A stretch of 64,000 nucleotides of DNA, taken from assembly GCF_014212495.1 (NCBI RefSeq), contig NZ_JACKZC010000002.1:62001-126000 (forward strand), given 5' to 3'. The notes below the pieces were generated by a model, which saw only the letters and a program-made list of their open reading frames with translations, did no database searches and was not told where the DNA came from. This document shows, piece after piece, positions 37,042 through 44,825 of this stretch; within the stretch, counting starts at the first letter, position 1; each line of letters starts with the position of its first letter. This DNA is from Pontibacter sp. Tf4. Its GTDB lineage: Bacteria > Bacteroidota > Bacteroidia > Cytophagales > Hymenobacteraceae. The position numbers were made by a program, and so were the translations under genes.

Positions 37042-37088
37042 AAACACCTGGTGTAACTTGACGGGCTACATCAGGTGTTTTGCTTTTC
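37042..37088 (+). terminator. Rho-independent terminator of the structured RNA
   Basis: 14-bp stem AAACACCTGGTGTA / TACATCAGGTGTTT (one G-U), 11-base loop, then TTTTGCTTTT on the plus strand only. This sets the direction of the transcript. Confidence 0.8.
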
Positions 37089-37100
37089 AGCCGGCTATAG

Positions 37101-37472
37101 TTACAGATCATCTTTGTAAATCGTGTTGTTGCGCGTCCTGCGCTCCCGCAGAAAGTTGCCTATAAAAACCGCTACCGCTACTATACAACTCAGCCCCATC
37201 AGCAGTAACAGCAAATAGCGCGTATCCCAGCGCTCGCCGCCGGCATTTAACCTGAAAATTACAACTATAGCTGCCAGCAGCGTTAGCGCCGTAACCGTAT
37301 GGGTAACAAACTGGTTGTGTTTGCGCAAATGGTAAGTACAGGCCAGCAGCATAAGGCCAAGCCCGGGAGCTACCAGGGCTACCGGAGGCTGTTGCGGGTG
37401 TATAAAGTAAACCGTAAGCCCGGCAACTATAAGTATTAGCGCATTTACAGAATTGATGACGTAGGAGTGCAT
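37101..37472 (-). CDS. Small multi-pass membrane protein of unknown function
   Basis: 123 residues with four predicted membrane helices (about 8-24, 30-47, 57-72, 84-103) and a basic C-terminus RERRTRNNTIYKDDL. No family recognised; typical of uncharacterised Bacteroidota inner-membrane proteins. Confidence 0.6.
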   Translation of the reverse strand: MHSYVINSVNALILIVAGLTVYFIHPQQPPVALVAPGLGLMLLACTYHLRKHNQFVTHTVTALTLLAAIVVIFRLNAGGERWDTRYLLLLLMGLSCIVAVAVFIGNFLRERRTRNNTIYKDDL

Positions 37473-37541
37473 AGCCGCAGTTTTGCTGGTATAATGCTAT
37501 GTACGCGAAAAATCCTTAATGTTTTATGGTTGGCCTACAGG

Positions 37542-38141
37542 CTATAGTACCCGGCGCACTTCCAGAAAGCGGATATCATATCTTGTACCCTGCACTTTGC
37601 TGATCTTTACGCCGCCATTAGAGGAAGCATGTACAAACGAAATGGTATCGCCGGGCTCAGAGATAACAATGCCCACATGCCCGGGCGTGCGGTCTGTCTC
37701 ATCCGTACCGGTAAAAATAACAAGGTCGCCCGGAGCGGCTTCGTCTTTGGCAACAGCTATGCCTTCACTTGCCTGTAACGATGAGGAATGGGGAATATCC
37801 ATGGCAAATCTATCGAACACGTGCGTTACAAACCCGGAGCAGTCGAACCCGGCAGGTGTAATTCCGGCATATTGGTAGGGGGAACCTATCAGGCTGTTGG
37901 CATACTGCAGAATTTCCGCAGCTTCTGCTGTGCTATAGTTGCCTGGTTGTCCTTTGGCTGGTATCGCTACCCATTTGTCATCAGCGTGCTGTACCTTTTC
38001 GGACTTTTCTGCTACTGCTATAACATTGGTTGTCGGGTGTGCCACATTTGGTGTGTAAAGTTTATAACCTGTAGCCAGTAACACAACTAACACTAATACC
38101 GGGGAAATGAATAAAATCAGGTTTCTTTTCATAGTTAACAT
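37542..38141 (-). CDS. NlpC/P60 family cell-wall peptidase
   Basis: 199 residues (196 if Met at 38132 is used). An N-terminal membrane helix (LILFISPVLVLVVLLATGY) and a ~110-residue NlpC/P60 domain: GSPYQYAGITPAGFDCSGFVTHVFDRF with the catalytic Cys, GDLVIFTG, and PGHVGIVISEPGDTISFVHAS with the catalytic His and a second His. Such enzymes cut peptides of peptidoglycan, often gamma-D-Glu-diaminopimelate bonds. Anchored on the periplasmic side. Monocistronic. Confidence 0.92.
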   Translation of the reverse strand: MLTMKRNLILFISPVLVLVVLLATGYKLYTPNVAHPTTNVIAVAEKSEKVQHADDKWVAIPAKGQPGNYSTAEAAEILQYANSLIGSPYQYAGITPAGFDCSGFVTHVFDRFAMDIPHSSSLQASEGIAVAKDEAAPGDLVIFTGTDETDRTPGHVGIVISEPGDTISFVHASSNGGVKISKVQGTRYDIRFLEVRRVL

Positions 38142-38363
38142 AGTTTGCGTATCCTGTTGGTTGCCAATATCATGCCATTCACTTTAGCGTAGCACTTCGT
38201 TAGCTACCTTGTTGCCTTTACCTTCCTAAAACCAGCCTTCACCCTATCAATTCGGGTATTTACCACCTTTCAGGCCTTATAGTGAACAAATGTGGCTACA
38301 TTATTACTTAAATAGGAATAAATATTTATAAATTTGAAATATACTTTTAGTAGTAACATCAAA

Positions 38364-38783
38364 ATGAAGCTTTATCGTTCATCGTCTGTTGAGGTAACCC
38401 TGCCTGAGAGCGGTGAGTGGGTTCGTATGGAGTGCTTGTCTGAACCTGAATTTGAAGCTTTTAAGACTGGCCTGTTACAGGCCCTTGCCTATGTAAAAAA
38501 ACATCCGGTAAACACATGGCTGCTGGACTTCAGAGCTCTGGATGCGTTGGGTGAAAGAGAGGAGACCTGGCTGCAGGTGCAGTTCTTTCCGCAACTGATG
38601 ATGCTGGGGCACGAGCATTACATTGCAGTTATCGTATCAGAAGAATGTTACCACCGCATGCTGGAAGAAGTAGGAGACTATGGCCTGAAAAGCTATAATT
38701 CCTTCATCATTATTAATACCTTCTGTCAACTGCCGGAGGCCGAAGACTGGCTGCGTAACCAGCGCCTGAGCAAGGCAGGATAG
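38364..38783 (+). CDS. STAS-like small protein 1
   Basis: 139 residues from ATG 38364. A frame extension to a TTG at 38334 overlaps a perfect -7 box (TAAATTTG, 38329-38336), so that earlier start is excluded. The pattern is shared with the genes at 41049 and 43228: a hydrophobic TWLLDFRALDA strand, REETWLQ helix, HYIAVIVSEECYHRML and a final EAEDWLRNQ helix. This looks like a SpoIIAA/STAS-type fold, but no anti-sigma-antagonist Ser/Thr phosphosite is obvious. Soluble; function unknown. Confidence 0.65.
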   Translation: MKLYRSSSVEVTLPESGEWVRMECLSEPEFEAFKTGLLQALAYVKKHPVNTWLLDFRALDALGEREETWLQVQFFPQLMMLGHEHYIAVIVSEECYHRMLEEVGDYGLKSYNSFIIINTFCQLPEAEDWLRNQRLSKAG

Positions 38784-38859
38784 GAGGCCAGGGATTTAGA
38801 TTTTGAAAAAAAGCATAATTGTTGTAACATGCTTGTTAAACAAAATCTAAACCTAACAC

Positions 38860-40668
38860 ATGCTTTCAAAACACCATCTACAAAAAACCTTACTATTCTT
38901 TCTATTTTTTGTGCTGGCAGGTATAGCGCCGGCAATGGCGGCAGAACTTAAGTATAAACTTGAGATGCCGGAACCTCACACCCATTATTTTGAAGTGAGC
39001 GCTACCTTAGAGGGTGCCCGTAAAAAGTACATCGATTTTACCATGCCTGTGTGGGCACCGGGCTCATACTTGGTGCGGGAGTTTGCCAAAAATGTGGAAG
39101 GCTTTAACGCTACTGACGGTGCTGGTAAAGCACTGCGCTCTGAGAAGATCGATAAAAACACCTGGCGGGTGTATAGCAACAGGGCTTCAGAAGTAACAGT
39201 AAACTATAAGGTATACGCCTACGAACTGAGTGTGCGTACCAGCTATCTGGATGCAACACACGGCTATGTAAACGGTACCAGTATGTTTATGTACCCGGAG
39301 GGCTATGAAAAACAAGCCGGTACCCTGACAGTGGTGCCACATAAGAGCTTTGGCAAGGTAGCAACAGGCCTTAAGCAGGTGAGCAAGTTTACCTACACTT
39401 TCCCGAACTACGACGTACTGGCTGATTCGCCGCTGGAAATTGGTAACCACGAAGTATATACGTTTGAAGTAAATGGCGTGCCGCACGAAGTAGCTATGTA
39501 CGGCGACGGCAACTATGAGCCGGAACGCCTGATGAAAGACATGAAGCGTGTAGTAGAAGAGAGCGTAGCCATTATGGGCGAACTACCGATAGACCGTTAT
39601 GTATTCATAGTTCATAACCTGCAGCGCGGCGGGGGCGGCCTGGAGCACCTTAACTCAACCACCCTACAGACGAGCCGTTTTAACTATGGCACCGAAAGTG
39701 GTTATACTGGTTTCCTGAGCCTGGTAGCCCATGAGTATTTCCATTTATGGAATGTAAAGCGCCTGCGTCCTGCCCCACTTGGTCCATTTAATTACAACGA
39801 AGAGAACTATACCCGACTGCTTTGGGTATCGGAGGGTATTACCAGCTATTACGATGACCTGATCGTGCGCAGGGCTGGCCTGATGCCGGAGCAACGCTAC
39901 CTGGATGTGGTGGCCGGAAGCATCAGCAACGTGGAGAACACACCGGGCAACAAAGTACAGTCTGTGAGCGAATCCAGCTTCGATGCCTGGATAAAATACT
40001 ACCGCCAGAACGAGAACTCCAACAACGCGGAAGTATCTTACTACACCAAAGGCGGTGTACTTGGCCAGTTGCTGAACATGGAGATCATGAAAAGCACGAA
40101 CGGTGCCAAGAGCCTGGACGATGTGATGCGCAGCATGTACAACCGCTACTATAAGCAGCTGGACAGGGGCTTTACGGAGAAAGAGTTTCAGGCAGCCATT
40201 GAGCAGGCCGCAGGCCACAGCATGGATGCTTTTTTCAGAGACTATGTACATGGCACCAGCACCCCGGACTATAACAAGTACTTTAATGCTGCCGGGCTCC
40301 GCCTGGTTAACCTGAACGAACAGAACGTGAGCGGAAGCTGGGGGGCAACCACATCCTTTAACGACGGACGCCTGACCATAACAGGGGTAACCCGTGGCAG
40401 CAGCGCCTACGAAGCCGGCCTGAACGTAAAAGATGAAGTTATAGCTATAAACGGCTACCGTGTGGGCAACGACATCGATCGCTATGTAGGCGGTGTGCAG
40501 CCCGGTGATGAACTTGAGGTGCTGATCTCCCGTGATGGTATTTTACAGATAGTACCTGTAAAAGTGCTGAAGGATACACGCGTTCGGTATAAATTCGAAA
40601 AAATAGAAAAGCCTACAAGTGCTCAGCTTGAAATCTACAATAAGTGGTTAGGTATTAAAGGAGCTTAA
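38860..40668 (+). CDS. M61 family peptidase with PDZ domain
   Basis: 602 residues with signal peptide (LLFFLFFVLAGIAPAMA). N-terminal beta domain, the central gluzincin domain with zinc motif H291-E292-x-x-H295 in VAHEYFHLWNVKRLRP and a downstream E in WVSEGITSYYDD, and a C-terminal PDZ domain at about 485-580 (DGRLTITGVTRGSSAYEAGLNVKDEVIAINGYRV). M61 members are glycyl aminopeptidases of the periplasm; the PDZ binds substrate tails. Starts 76 bases after the STAS-like gene and ends with a terminator. Confidence 0.93.
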   Translation: MLSKHHLQKTLLFFLFFVLAGIAPAMAAELKYKLEMPEPHTHYFEVSATLEGARKKYIDFTMPVWAPGSYLVREFAKNVEGFNATDGAGKALRSEKIDKNTWRVYSNRASEVTVNYKVYAYELSVRTSYLDATHGYVNGTSMFMYPEGYEKQAGTLTVVPHKSFGKVATGLKQVSKFTYTFPNYDVLADSPLEIGNHEVYTFEVNGVPHEVAMYGDGNYEPERLMKDMKRVVEESVAIMGELPIDRYVFIVHNLQRGGGGLEHLNSTTLQTSRFNYGTESGYTGFLSLVAHEYFHLWNVKRLRPAPLGPFNYNEENYTRLLWVSEGITSYYDDLIVRRAGLMPEQRYLDVVAGSISNVENTPGNKVQSVSESSFDAWIKYYRQNENSNNAEVSYYTKGGVLGQLLNMEIMKSTNGAKSLDDVMRSMYNRYYKQLDRGFTEKEFQAAIEQAAGHSMDAFFRDYVHGTSTPDYNKYFNAAGLRLVNLNEQNVSGSWGATTSFNDGRLTITGVTRGSSAYEAGLNVKDEVIAINGYRVGNDIDRYVGGVQPGDELEVLISRDGILQIVPVKVLKDTRVRYKFEKIEKPTSAQLEIYNKWLGIKGA

Positions 40669-40692
40669 ACACCCGATTATACTATAATGCTG

Positions 40693-40737
40693 AAAGGAGA
40701 AGCATAGACTTTACTGGCCGTGCTTCTCCTTTTTTAT
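40693..40737 (+). terminator. Rho-independent terminator after the M61 peptidase
   Basis: 12-bp stem AAAGGAGAAGCA / TGCTTCTCCTTT around a 16-base loop, followed by TTTTT. Confidence 0.8.
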
Positions 40738-40986
40738 TTTCACTATTTCTGAACGTAAAGTAAACCGACAACTCAATTAGTGTTCTACTTGAACTGGTAA
40801 GGAATGCGGCATAACATGCAGAGAAGGTATGCTGTAGCAATTAATTAAACGCTAAATACCATCCTACCTTATCCATTTATGCTTTTGTGAAATTTAATCG
40901 GGATTTTATTAAAATCTAATTTTGAATTTATTGCCGATTCAGAATATATAGCACGTTCTATTCTTTATCAAATACAATTTATATTT

Positions 40987-41016
40987 TTGTTATTGGTTTT
41001 AAATTGTATATATTTC
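40987..41016 (+). promoter_or_regulatory. Bacteroidota-type promoter for STAS-like protein 2
   Basis: TTG at 40987-40989 and TATATTTC at 41009-41016, 19 bases apart. The expected start site near 41022 fixes the ATG at 41049 as the start codon of the gene. Confidence 0.6.
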
Positions 41017-41048
41017 GTGCAAATTCTGAAAATTACGCGCACATAGGC

Positions 41049-41498
41049 ATGGTAGTTCATTCTACAGCTTGTTCTGAAATTGTATACAACTCCGAATTGG
41101 AGATATTACAGGTGATCTGGAAAAACAGACCAACAGATGCTGTTTTTGTTGAGACTTACCTGCAGGGCCTGGCTTTTGTGCAGGAACAGGTAAAGGTAAA
41201 ACTATACTGTACCGACCTAACACTTTCCGGCCCGCTGGAGCGTGAGCAGGAGGCGTGGCTGAACAACCATTACTACAGCAAGGTACACGATACCATTCAG
41301 GAAGATTTTTTTGTAGCCGTAGTTTTCTCCGAAGATCATTTTAAAGCGATAGTTACCAACTATACCGCTACCGAACCTGCCGAGCACAGCTTTATCCACT
41401 TCAACTATTTTACCGATAGGGCAGAGGCTATTCTGTGGCTGGAGAGTGAAAAAAAAGGCCGGGATGCTATTATGTTCCCGACCATTTCTCAGCTTTAG
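41049..41498 (+). CDS. STAS-like small protein 2
   Basis: 149 residues from ATG 41049; an open TTG at 41004 lies before the likely transcription start. Same layout as the genes at 38364 and 43228: VKVKLYCTDLTLSG strand, EREQEAWLNN helix, FFVAVVFSEDHFKAI strand-helix and EAILWLES at the end. Ends 20 bases before the converging gdhA stop. Function unknown. Confidence 0.65.
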   Translation: MVVHSTACSEIVYNSELEILQVIWKNRPTDAVFVETYLQGLAFVQEQVKVKLYCTDLTLSGPLEREQEAWLNNHYYSKVHDTIQEDFFVAVVFSEDHFKAIVTNYTATEPAEHSFIHFNYFTDRAEAILWLESEKKGRDAIMFPTISQL

Positions 41499-41518
41499 GC
41501 TTTTGTTCCCGCTATAGT

Positions 41519-42943
41519 TTACGGGAAAATTCCGAGGGCTTCGTAACTTACCCCTATCTTTTCAATAGCTGTCAGGAAAGCAGCTGTCCGCATATCACTG
41601 ATTCCTTTCTGGTGCATGATTTCCCGTATCTCGTGGTAGGCATTTATCATGGTATCCTCGAGGCCCGACCGAACAAGGCTTACTTCATCCGCTCCCTGCG
41701 TAAGCATGGCCTTCTCCTGTGCCGACAGGCTTTTGCCGGATGATGATTCGATGGCGTTGACCAGCCTTCTGTAGCTCGCTTCCTCTGCACGCTTGCCCAT
41801 CCGCCCGAAACGCACATTCGACAGGTTTTTCAGCCATTCAAAGTAAGATACCGTTACACCTCCTGCATTCAGGTACAGATCCGGAATAACCACAATACCA
41901 TTTGCCAGTAAAATCTCTTCTGCTCCTTTGGTTACCGGTCCGTTGGCACCTTCCGCTACGATCTTGGCTTTTATCCTGCCAGCATTCTCCTGGTTAATCT
42001 GATTTTCAAGAGCCGCCGGTATCAGGATATCGCATTCTGTTTCCAGCAGTTCGGCGGAGTTTTCTATGTTGCGGCAATTCTTATAGTTCAGAATAGAGCC
42101 TGTTTCGCTGCGGTGCTTAAATGCGTCCTCCACATCAATGCCATCCGCATTGTAAATGCCACCTTCGCGTTCAGCTATACCTATAATTACCGCGCCGTCC
42201 TGCTGGCAGAAATAAGCCGCATTGTACCCCACATTCCCAAGACCCTGGACGATGATCCGTTTGCCTTGCATGGTATTACCGCTCAGATTCTTGCCTTTCA
42301 ACAGTTCACTATCGGCAAGGGCCTCTCTGATTCCAAAATAAACGCCAAGCCCTGTTGCCTCGGCTCGGCCGCGAATGCCACCCTGGCCCACAGGCTTACC
42401 CGTTACGCAGCCCAGCGCATTGGTTTCACCGTACTTCAGTGCCTGGTAGGTATCTGCTATCCAGGCCATCTCACGGCTGCCGGTGCCATAGTCCGGAGCC
42501 GGTACATCCATGCCAGGACCGATCAGATTCTTTTTAATGAGCTCGGCTGCATAGCGGCGGGTTACTTTCTCGAGGGTCTTTACAGAACTGGTGCGTGGGT
42601 TAATTTTAACGCCTCCTTTTGCGCCACCAAAGGGCACATCCACTACAGCGCATTTAAAGGTCATCAGGGTAGCCAAAGCTTTTACTTCATCTTCGTCAAC
42701 CTGCATACTAAATCGTATACCGCCTTTAGAGGGTAGTTTATGGTGGCTGTGCTGTACACGAATACCCTCTATCACTTCTATCTTTCCGTCTATTTCAACC
42801 GGGAAAGACACTTTATATACACTGTTACATACCTTAATCTGAGCAAGTATACCTGAAGAAAGTCCGGAGTAGCGGGCTGCATTGTCGAAATACTGGTGTA
42901 CACTCTGCAGGAATCTGCTTCCTTCGTTGTGATTATCGGCCAT
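41519..42943 (-). CDS. gdhA: Glu/Leu/Phe/Val dehydrogenase
   Basis: 474 residues. Glutamate-dehydrogenase core: KGGIRFSMQVDEDEVKALATLMTFKCAVVDVPFGGAKGGVKINP with the substrate lysines, DVPAPDYGTGSREMAWIADTY, the GLGNVGYNAA Rossmann motif and AEGANGPVTKGAEEIL. Interconverts glutamate and 2-oxoglutarate with NAD(P)H in the cytoplasm. Coenzyme preference is not called. Flanked on both sides by STAS-like genes. Confidence 0.93.
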   Translation of the reverse strand: MADNHNEGSRFLQSVHQYFDNAARYSGLSSGILAQIKVCNSVYKVSFPVEIDGKIEVIEGIRVQHSHHKLPSKGGIRFSMQVDEDEVKALATLMTFKCAVVDVPFGGAKGGVKINPRTSSVKTLEKVTRRYAAELIKKNLIGPGMDVPAPDYGTGSREMAWIADTYQALKYGETNALGCVTGKPVGQGGIRGRAEATGLGVYFGIREALADSELLKGKNLSGNTMQGKRIIVQGLGNVGYNAAYFCQQDGAVIIGIAEREGGIYNADGIDVEDAFKHRSETGSILNYKNCRNIENSAELLETECDILIPAALENQINQENAGRIKAKIVAEGANGPVTKGAEEILLANGIVVIPDLYLNAGGVTVSYFEWLKNLSNVRFGRMGKRAEEASYRRLVNAIESSSGKSLSAQEKAMLTQGADEVSLVRSGLEDTMINAYHEIREIMHQKGISDMRTAAFLTAIEKIGVSYEALGIFP

Positions 42944-43132
42944 AGCGTTACAATTTAGCTTGTTTAAATAATTGCATTTTAGAACGGGCTAACCAGTTTT
43001 TTGTTCTGCTATTGCGGCTACAGCCCAATCTCACTGTCTTTCAGTACAATAAGTAGCCTGTATGTGGCGTTACATAAATGTTGTTTAAACAAGTTTTACA
43101 ATCAATTTGTATTGATTAGATTTAATTTAATC

Positions 43133-43163
43133 TTGTTTGTTAACTATTATGGCCGCATCTTTG
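43133..43163 (+). promoter_or_regulatory. Probable promoter for STAS-like protein 3
   Basis: TTG at 43133-43135 and CATCTTTG at 43156-43163, 20 bases apart; one mismatch in the -7 box. A 64-base leader then precedes the ATG at 43228. Confidence 0.5.
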
Positions 43164-43227
43164 CAGTAGTAGATTAGCGAACCGCACCAGTATCTCTTTT
43201 TAAGTCAGTTTAACGATTAGCCAGGGC

Positions 43228-43704
43228 ATGACAAATACTTTTATAGCACATGGGCTGCAGCAATATGCGGTTACACCGGAGCACGTACAGTTGTCGCAAA
43301 ATTTAGCTGTGCACTACGACACAGTAGCAGAAGTACTCAATATAAGATGGGAGGGGACAGTAGATACCAGTGAGCTGCGCAACGGTTACACTTACATTCT
43401 ACGGTTGGTACAGTTCTTTAAGCCCACCCGCTGGGTGCTCGATCTGCAGCACCGGGACACTATAAAAAAGGAGGACCAGAAGTGGGTATTCAAACACATT
43501 TTCCCGAGAGCGCTCCGCTTGCTTAACCAGGATGTTTTTGTGGCTGTTATCCTTCCGGTTCATTTTTACGAAAGTCTGATACATGATCTGGACGGCGATG
43601 ATATGATCTACGGAGATAAAGTGCTGATTTTAGAACATTTTTTATATTACGAAGAATGCCTGCGCTGGCTTAATGAGATGCACTCCGGCAGCGAAACAGC
43701 ATAA
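43228..43704 (+). CDS. STAS-like small protein 3
   Basis: 158 residues. Shares with the other two copies the TRWVLDLQHRD strand, EDQKWVFKHIFP helix, VFVAVILPVHFYESLI segment and a terminal EECLRWLNEM. About 45 N-terminal residues include a strand pair VQLSQNLAVHYDTVAEVLNIRWEG. Divergent from gdhA and followed by a terminator. Confidence 0.65.
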   Translation: MTNTFIAHGLQQYAVTPEHVQLSQNLAVHYDTVAEVLNIRWEGTVDTSELRNGYTYILRLVQFFKPTRWVLDLQHRDTIKKEDQKWVFKHIFPRALRLLNQDVFVAVILPVHFYESLIHDLDGDDMIYGDKVLILEHFLYYEECLRWLNEMHSGSETA

Positions 43705-43725
43705 ACACAACAAACTATAGCTTAT

Positions 43726-43768
43726 AAAAAAGGAGTCCCGGCTAAACTATAGCCGGGACTCCTTTTTT
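43726..43768. terminator. Strong bidirectional terminator
   Basis: 18-bp perfect stem AAAAAAGGAGTCCCGGCT / AGCCGGGACTCCTTTTTT. The loop and its junction form AAACTATAG, again the dispersed motif. Lies between convergent STAS-like 3 and FKBP genes. Confidence 0.9.
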
Positions 43769-43791
43769 GCCTTATAGCTAAGCCGTCTATT

Positions 43792-44391
43792 TTAGTGAAC
43801 TGATATCAGTTCCACATCAAAGATCAGCGCTGCATTTGGCCCGATCACGTCGCCTGCGCCCTGAGAGCCATACGCCAGGTCAGAAGGAATGTATAATCTC
43901 CACTTGGCACCTTCTTTCATCAGTTGCAGTGCTTCTGTCCAGCCAGCAATAACGCCGTTTACCGGGAACGTAGCAGGCTGACCGCGCTCGTAAGAGGAGT
44001 CAAAAGTAGTACCATCGATCAGCGTGCCATGGTAGTGCGTTGTTACTTTATCAGAAGCAGATGGTGATTTACCAGATCCTTCTTTCAGCACTTCATATTG
44101 CAGGCCACTTGGTAATGTTTTTACACCTTCTTTGTTTTTATTTTCAGCTAAAAACGCTTCGCCGGCCTGCTTGTTCTCTGAGGCAGCAGCGCCTTGTTTT
44201 GCGCCCATTTCCTGCTGAAGCTGCATCATGGCTTCCTGTACTTCTGCCTGCGATAACGTTGAAGGCTTACCTTCAATGGCTTCTTTCATGCCTTTTATAA
44301 AAGCATCCGGGTTTACATCTATGCCTTGTTTTTTAAGGTTACCCGCCATGTCGCGGCCAATAATGTAGCTGATCTTTTCTTGTAATGTCAT
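43792..44391 (-). CDS. FKBP-type peptidyl-prolyl cis-trans isomerase
   Basis: 199 residues without a signal peptide. N-terminal dimerisation domain of the FKBP_N type (MTLQEKISYIIGRDMAGNLKKQGIDVNPDAFIKGMKEA) and a C-terminal FKBP domain: GSGKSPSASDKVTTHYHGTLIDGTTFDSSYERGQPATFPVNGVIAGWTEALQLMKEGAKWRLYIPSDLAYG. Same layout as FklB/Mip. Cytoplasmic folding catalyst. Single gene. Confidence 0.93.
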   Translation of the reverse strand: MTLQEKISYIIGRDMAGNLKKQGIDVNPDAFIKGMKEAIEGKPSTLSQAEVQEAMMQLQQEMGAKQGAAASENKQAGEAFLAENKNKEGVKTLPSGLQYEVLKEGSGKSPSASDKVTTHYHGTLIDGTTFDSSYERGQPATFPVNGVIAGWTEALQLMKEGAKWRLYIPSDLAYGSQGAGDVIGPNAALIFDVELISVH

Positions 44392-44513
44392 GTTTTGTTT
44401 CTGTGTGTAAGAAAGTATAAAAGTAGAAGGATTGGAGTTTTAAACCTAATCTGAATATAAACGACAAAAGCGAACCGGGTGGTCCGCTTCCGCTTGTTTA
44501 AATTGTAATCTGT

Positions 44514-44645
44514 TTATAAATACAAGTGAACGTCCTCATCTGATAGATCTATCTGTAAGTCGTGTGGAGTCAGCCAGCCTTTCATCAGAAAGCCGAACGT
44601 TGTGCCTATCAGCAACAACGATGATATAGTTGATATGCGCTTCAT
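44514..44645 (-). CDS. 43-residue membrane-anchored peptide
   Basis: ATG at 44643-44645, stop at 44514. The sequence has a basic start (MKR), one hydrophobic segment (ISTISSLLLIGTTFGFLMKGW) and an acidic C-terminal tail (DLQIDLSDEDVHLYL). This pattern fits a type II membrane microprotein. No family known and no other evidence for expression. Confidence 0.4.
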   Translation of the reverse strand: MKRISTISSLLLIGTTFGFLMKGWLTPHDLQIDLSDEDVHLYL

Positions 44646-44766
44646 GGATCTGGAAATGTAAAGGGTTAGTTACCCGTAGTAACGTGTACCGGCAGGTAAG
44701 GTTGTCTGTGAAATATAACTAAATTGTTAATTCTGTTTTAACTATAGTCTGGCTTTGATGATAACA

Positions 44767-44797
44767 AAAAAGGAGCCAGTTTTCACCGGCTCCTTTT
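44767..44797. terminator. Terminator after icmF
   Basis: Stem AAAAGGAGCC / GGCTCCTTTT with a 10-base loop. Active in the leftward direction for icmF. Confidence 0.8.
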
Positions 44798-44825
44798 AAT
44801 ATTCAGCTATAGCTCAAACTATAGG

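Larger units (their letters stand above)
36771..37088 (+). ncRNA. Candidate structured RNA with an 11-nt 16S-tail complement
   Basis: About 310 nt between a promoter (36734-36764) and a terminator (37042-37088), with no gene in it. Helices seen: GUAGC/GCUAC 36778-36791; GACCA/UGGUC 36802-36826; a 14-bp long-range helix 36887-36900 with 37016-37029 (two G-U); GGCUUC 36933-36938 with GAAGCC 37010-37015, continuous with the previous helix on the 3' side; GCUGU-UUGC-ACAGC 36954-36967; and GUUCAGG 36831-36837 with CCUGAAC 36998-37004, a pseudoknot. AGAAAGGAGGU at 36856-36866 equals the complement of the usual 16S 3' end and stands five bases before an ATG. It does not match tmRNA, RNase P, SRP or 6S RNA as I know them. 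Confidence 0.6.

Noticed and set aside
36771-37088. tmRNA, RNase P, SRP, 6S or group I intron identity for the structured RNA
   Set aside because: No tRNA-like ends with CCA, no GAGGAAAGUCC core of RNase P, no SRP tetraloop, no single long 6S hairpin. GGACUAUAG resembles one arm of a group I P7, but the matching AUAGUCC arm is absent.
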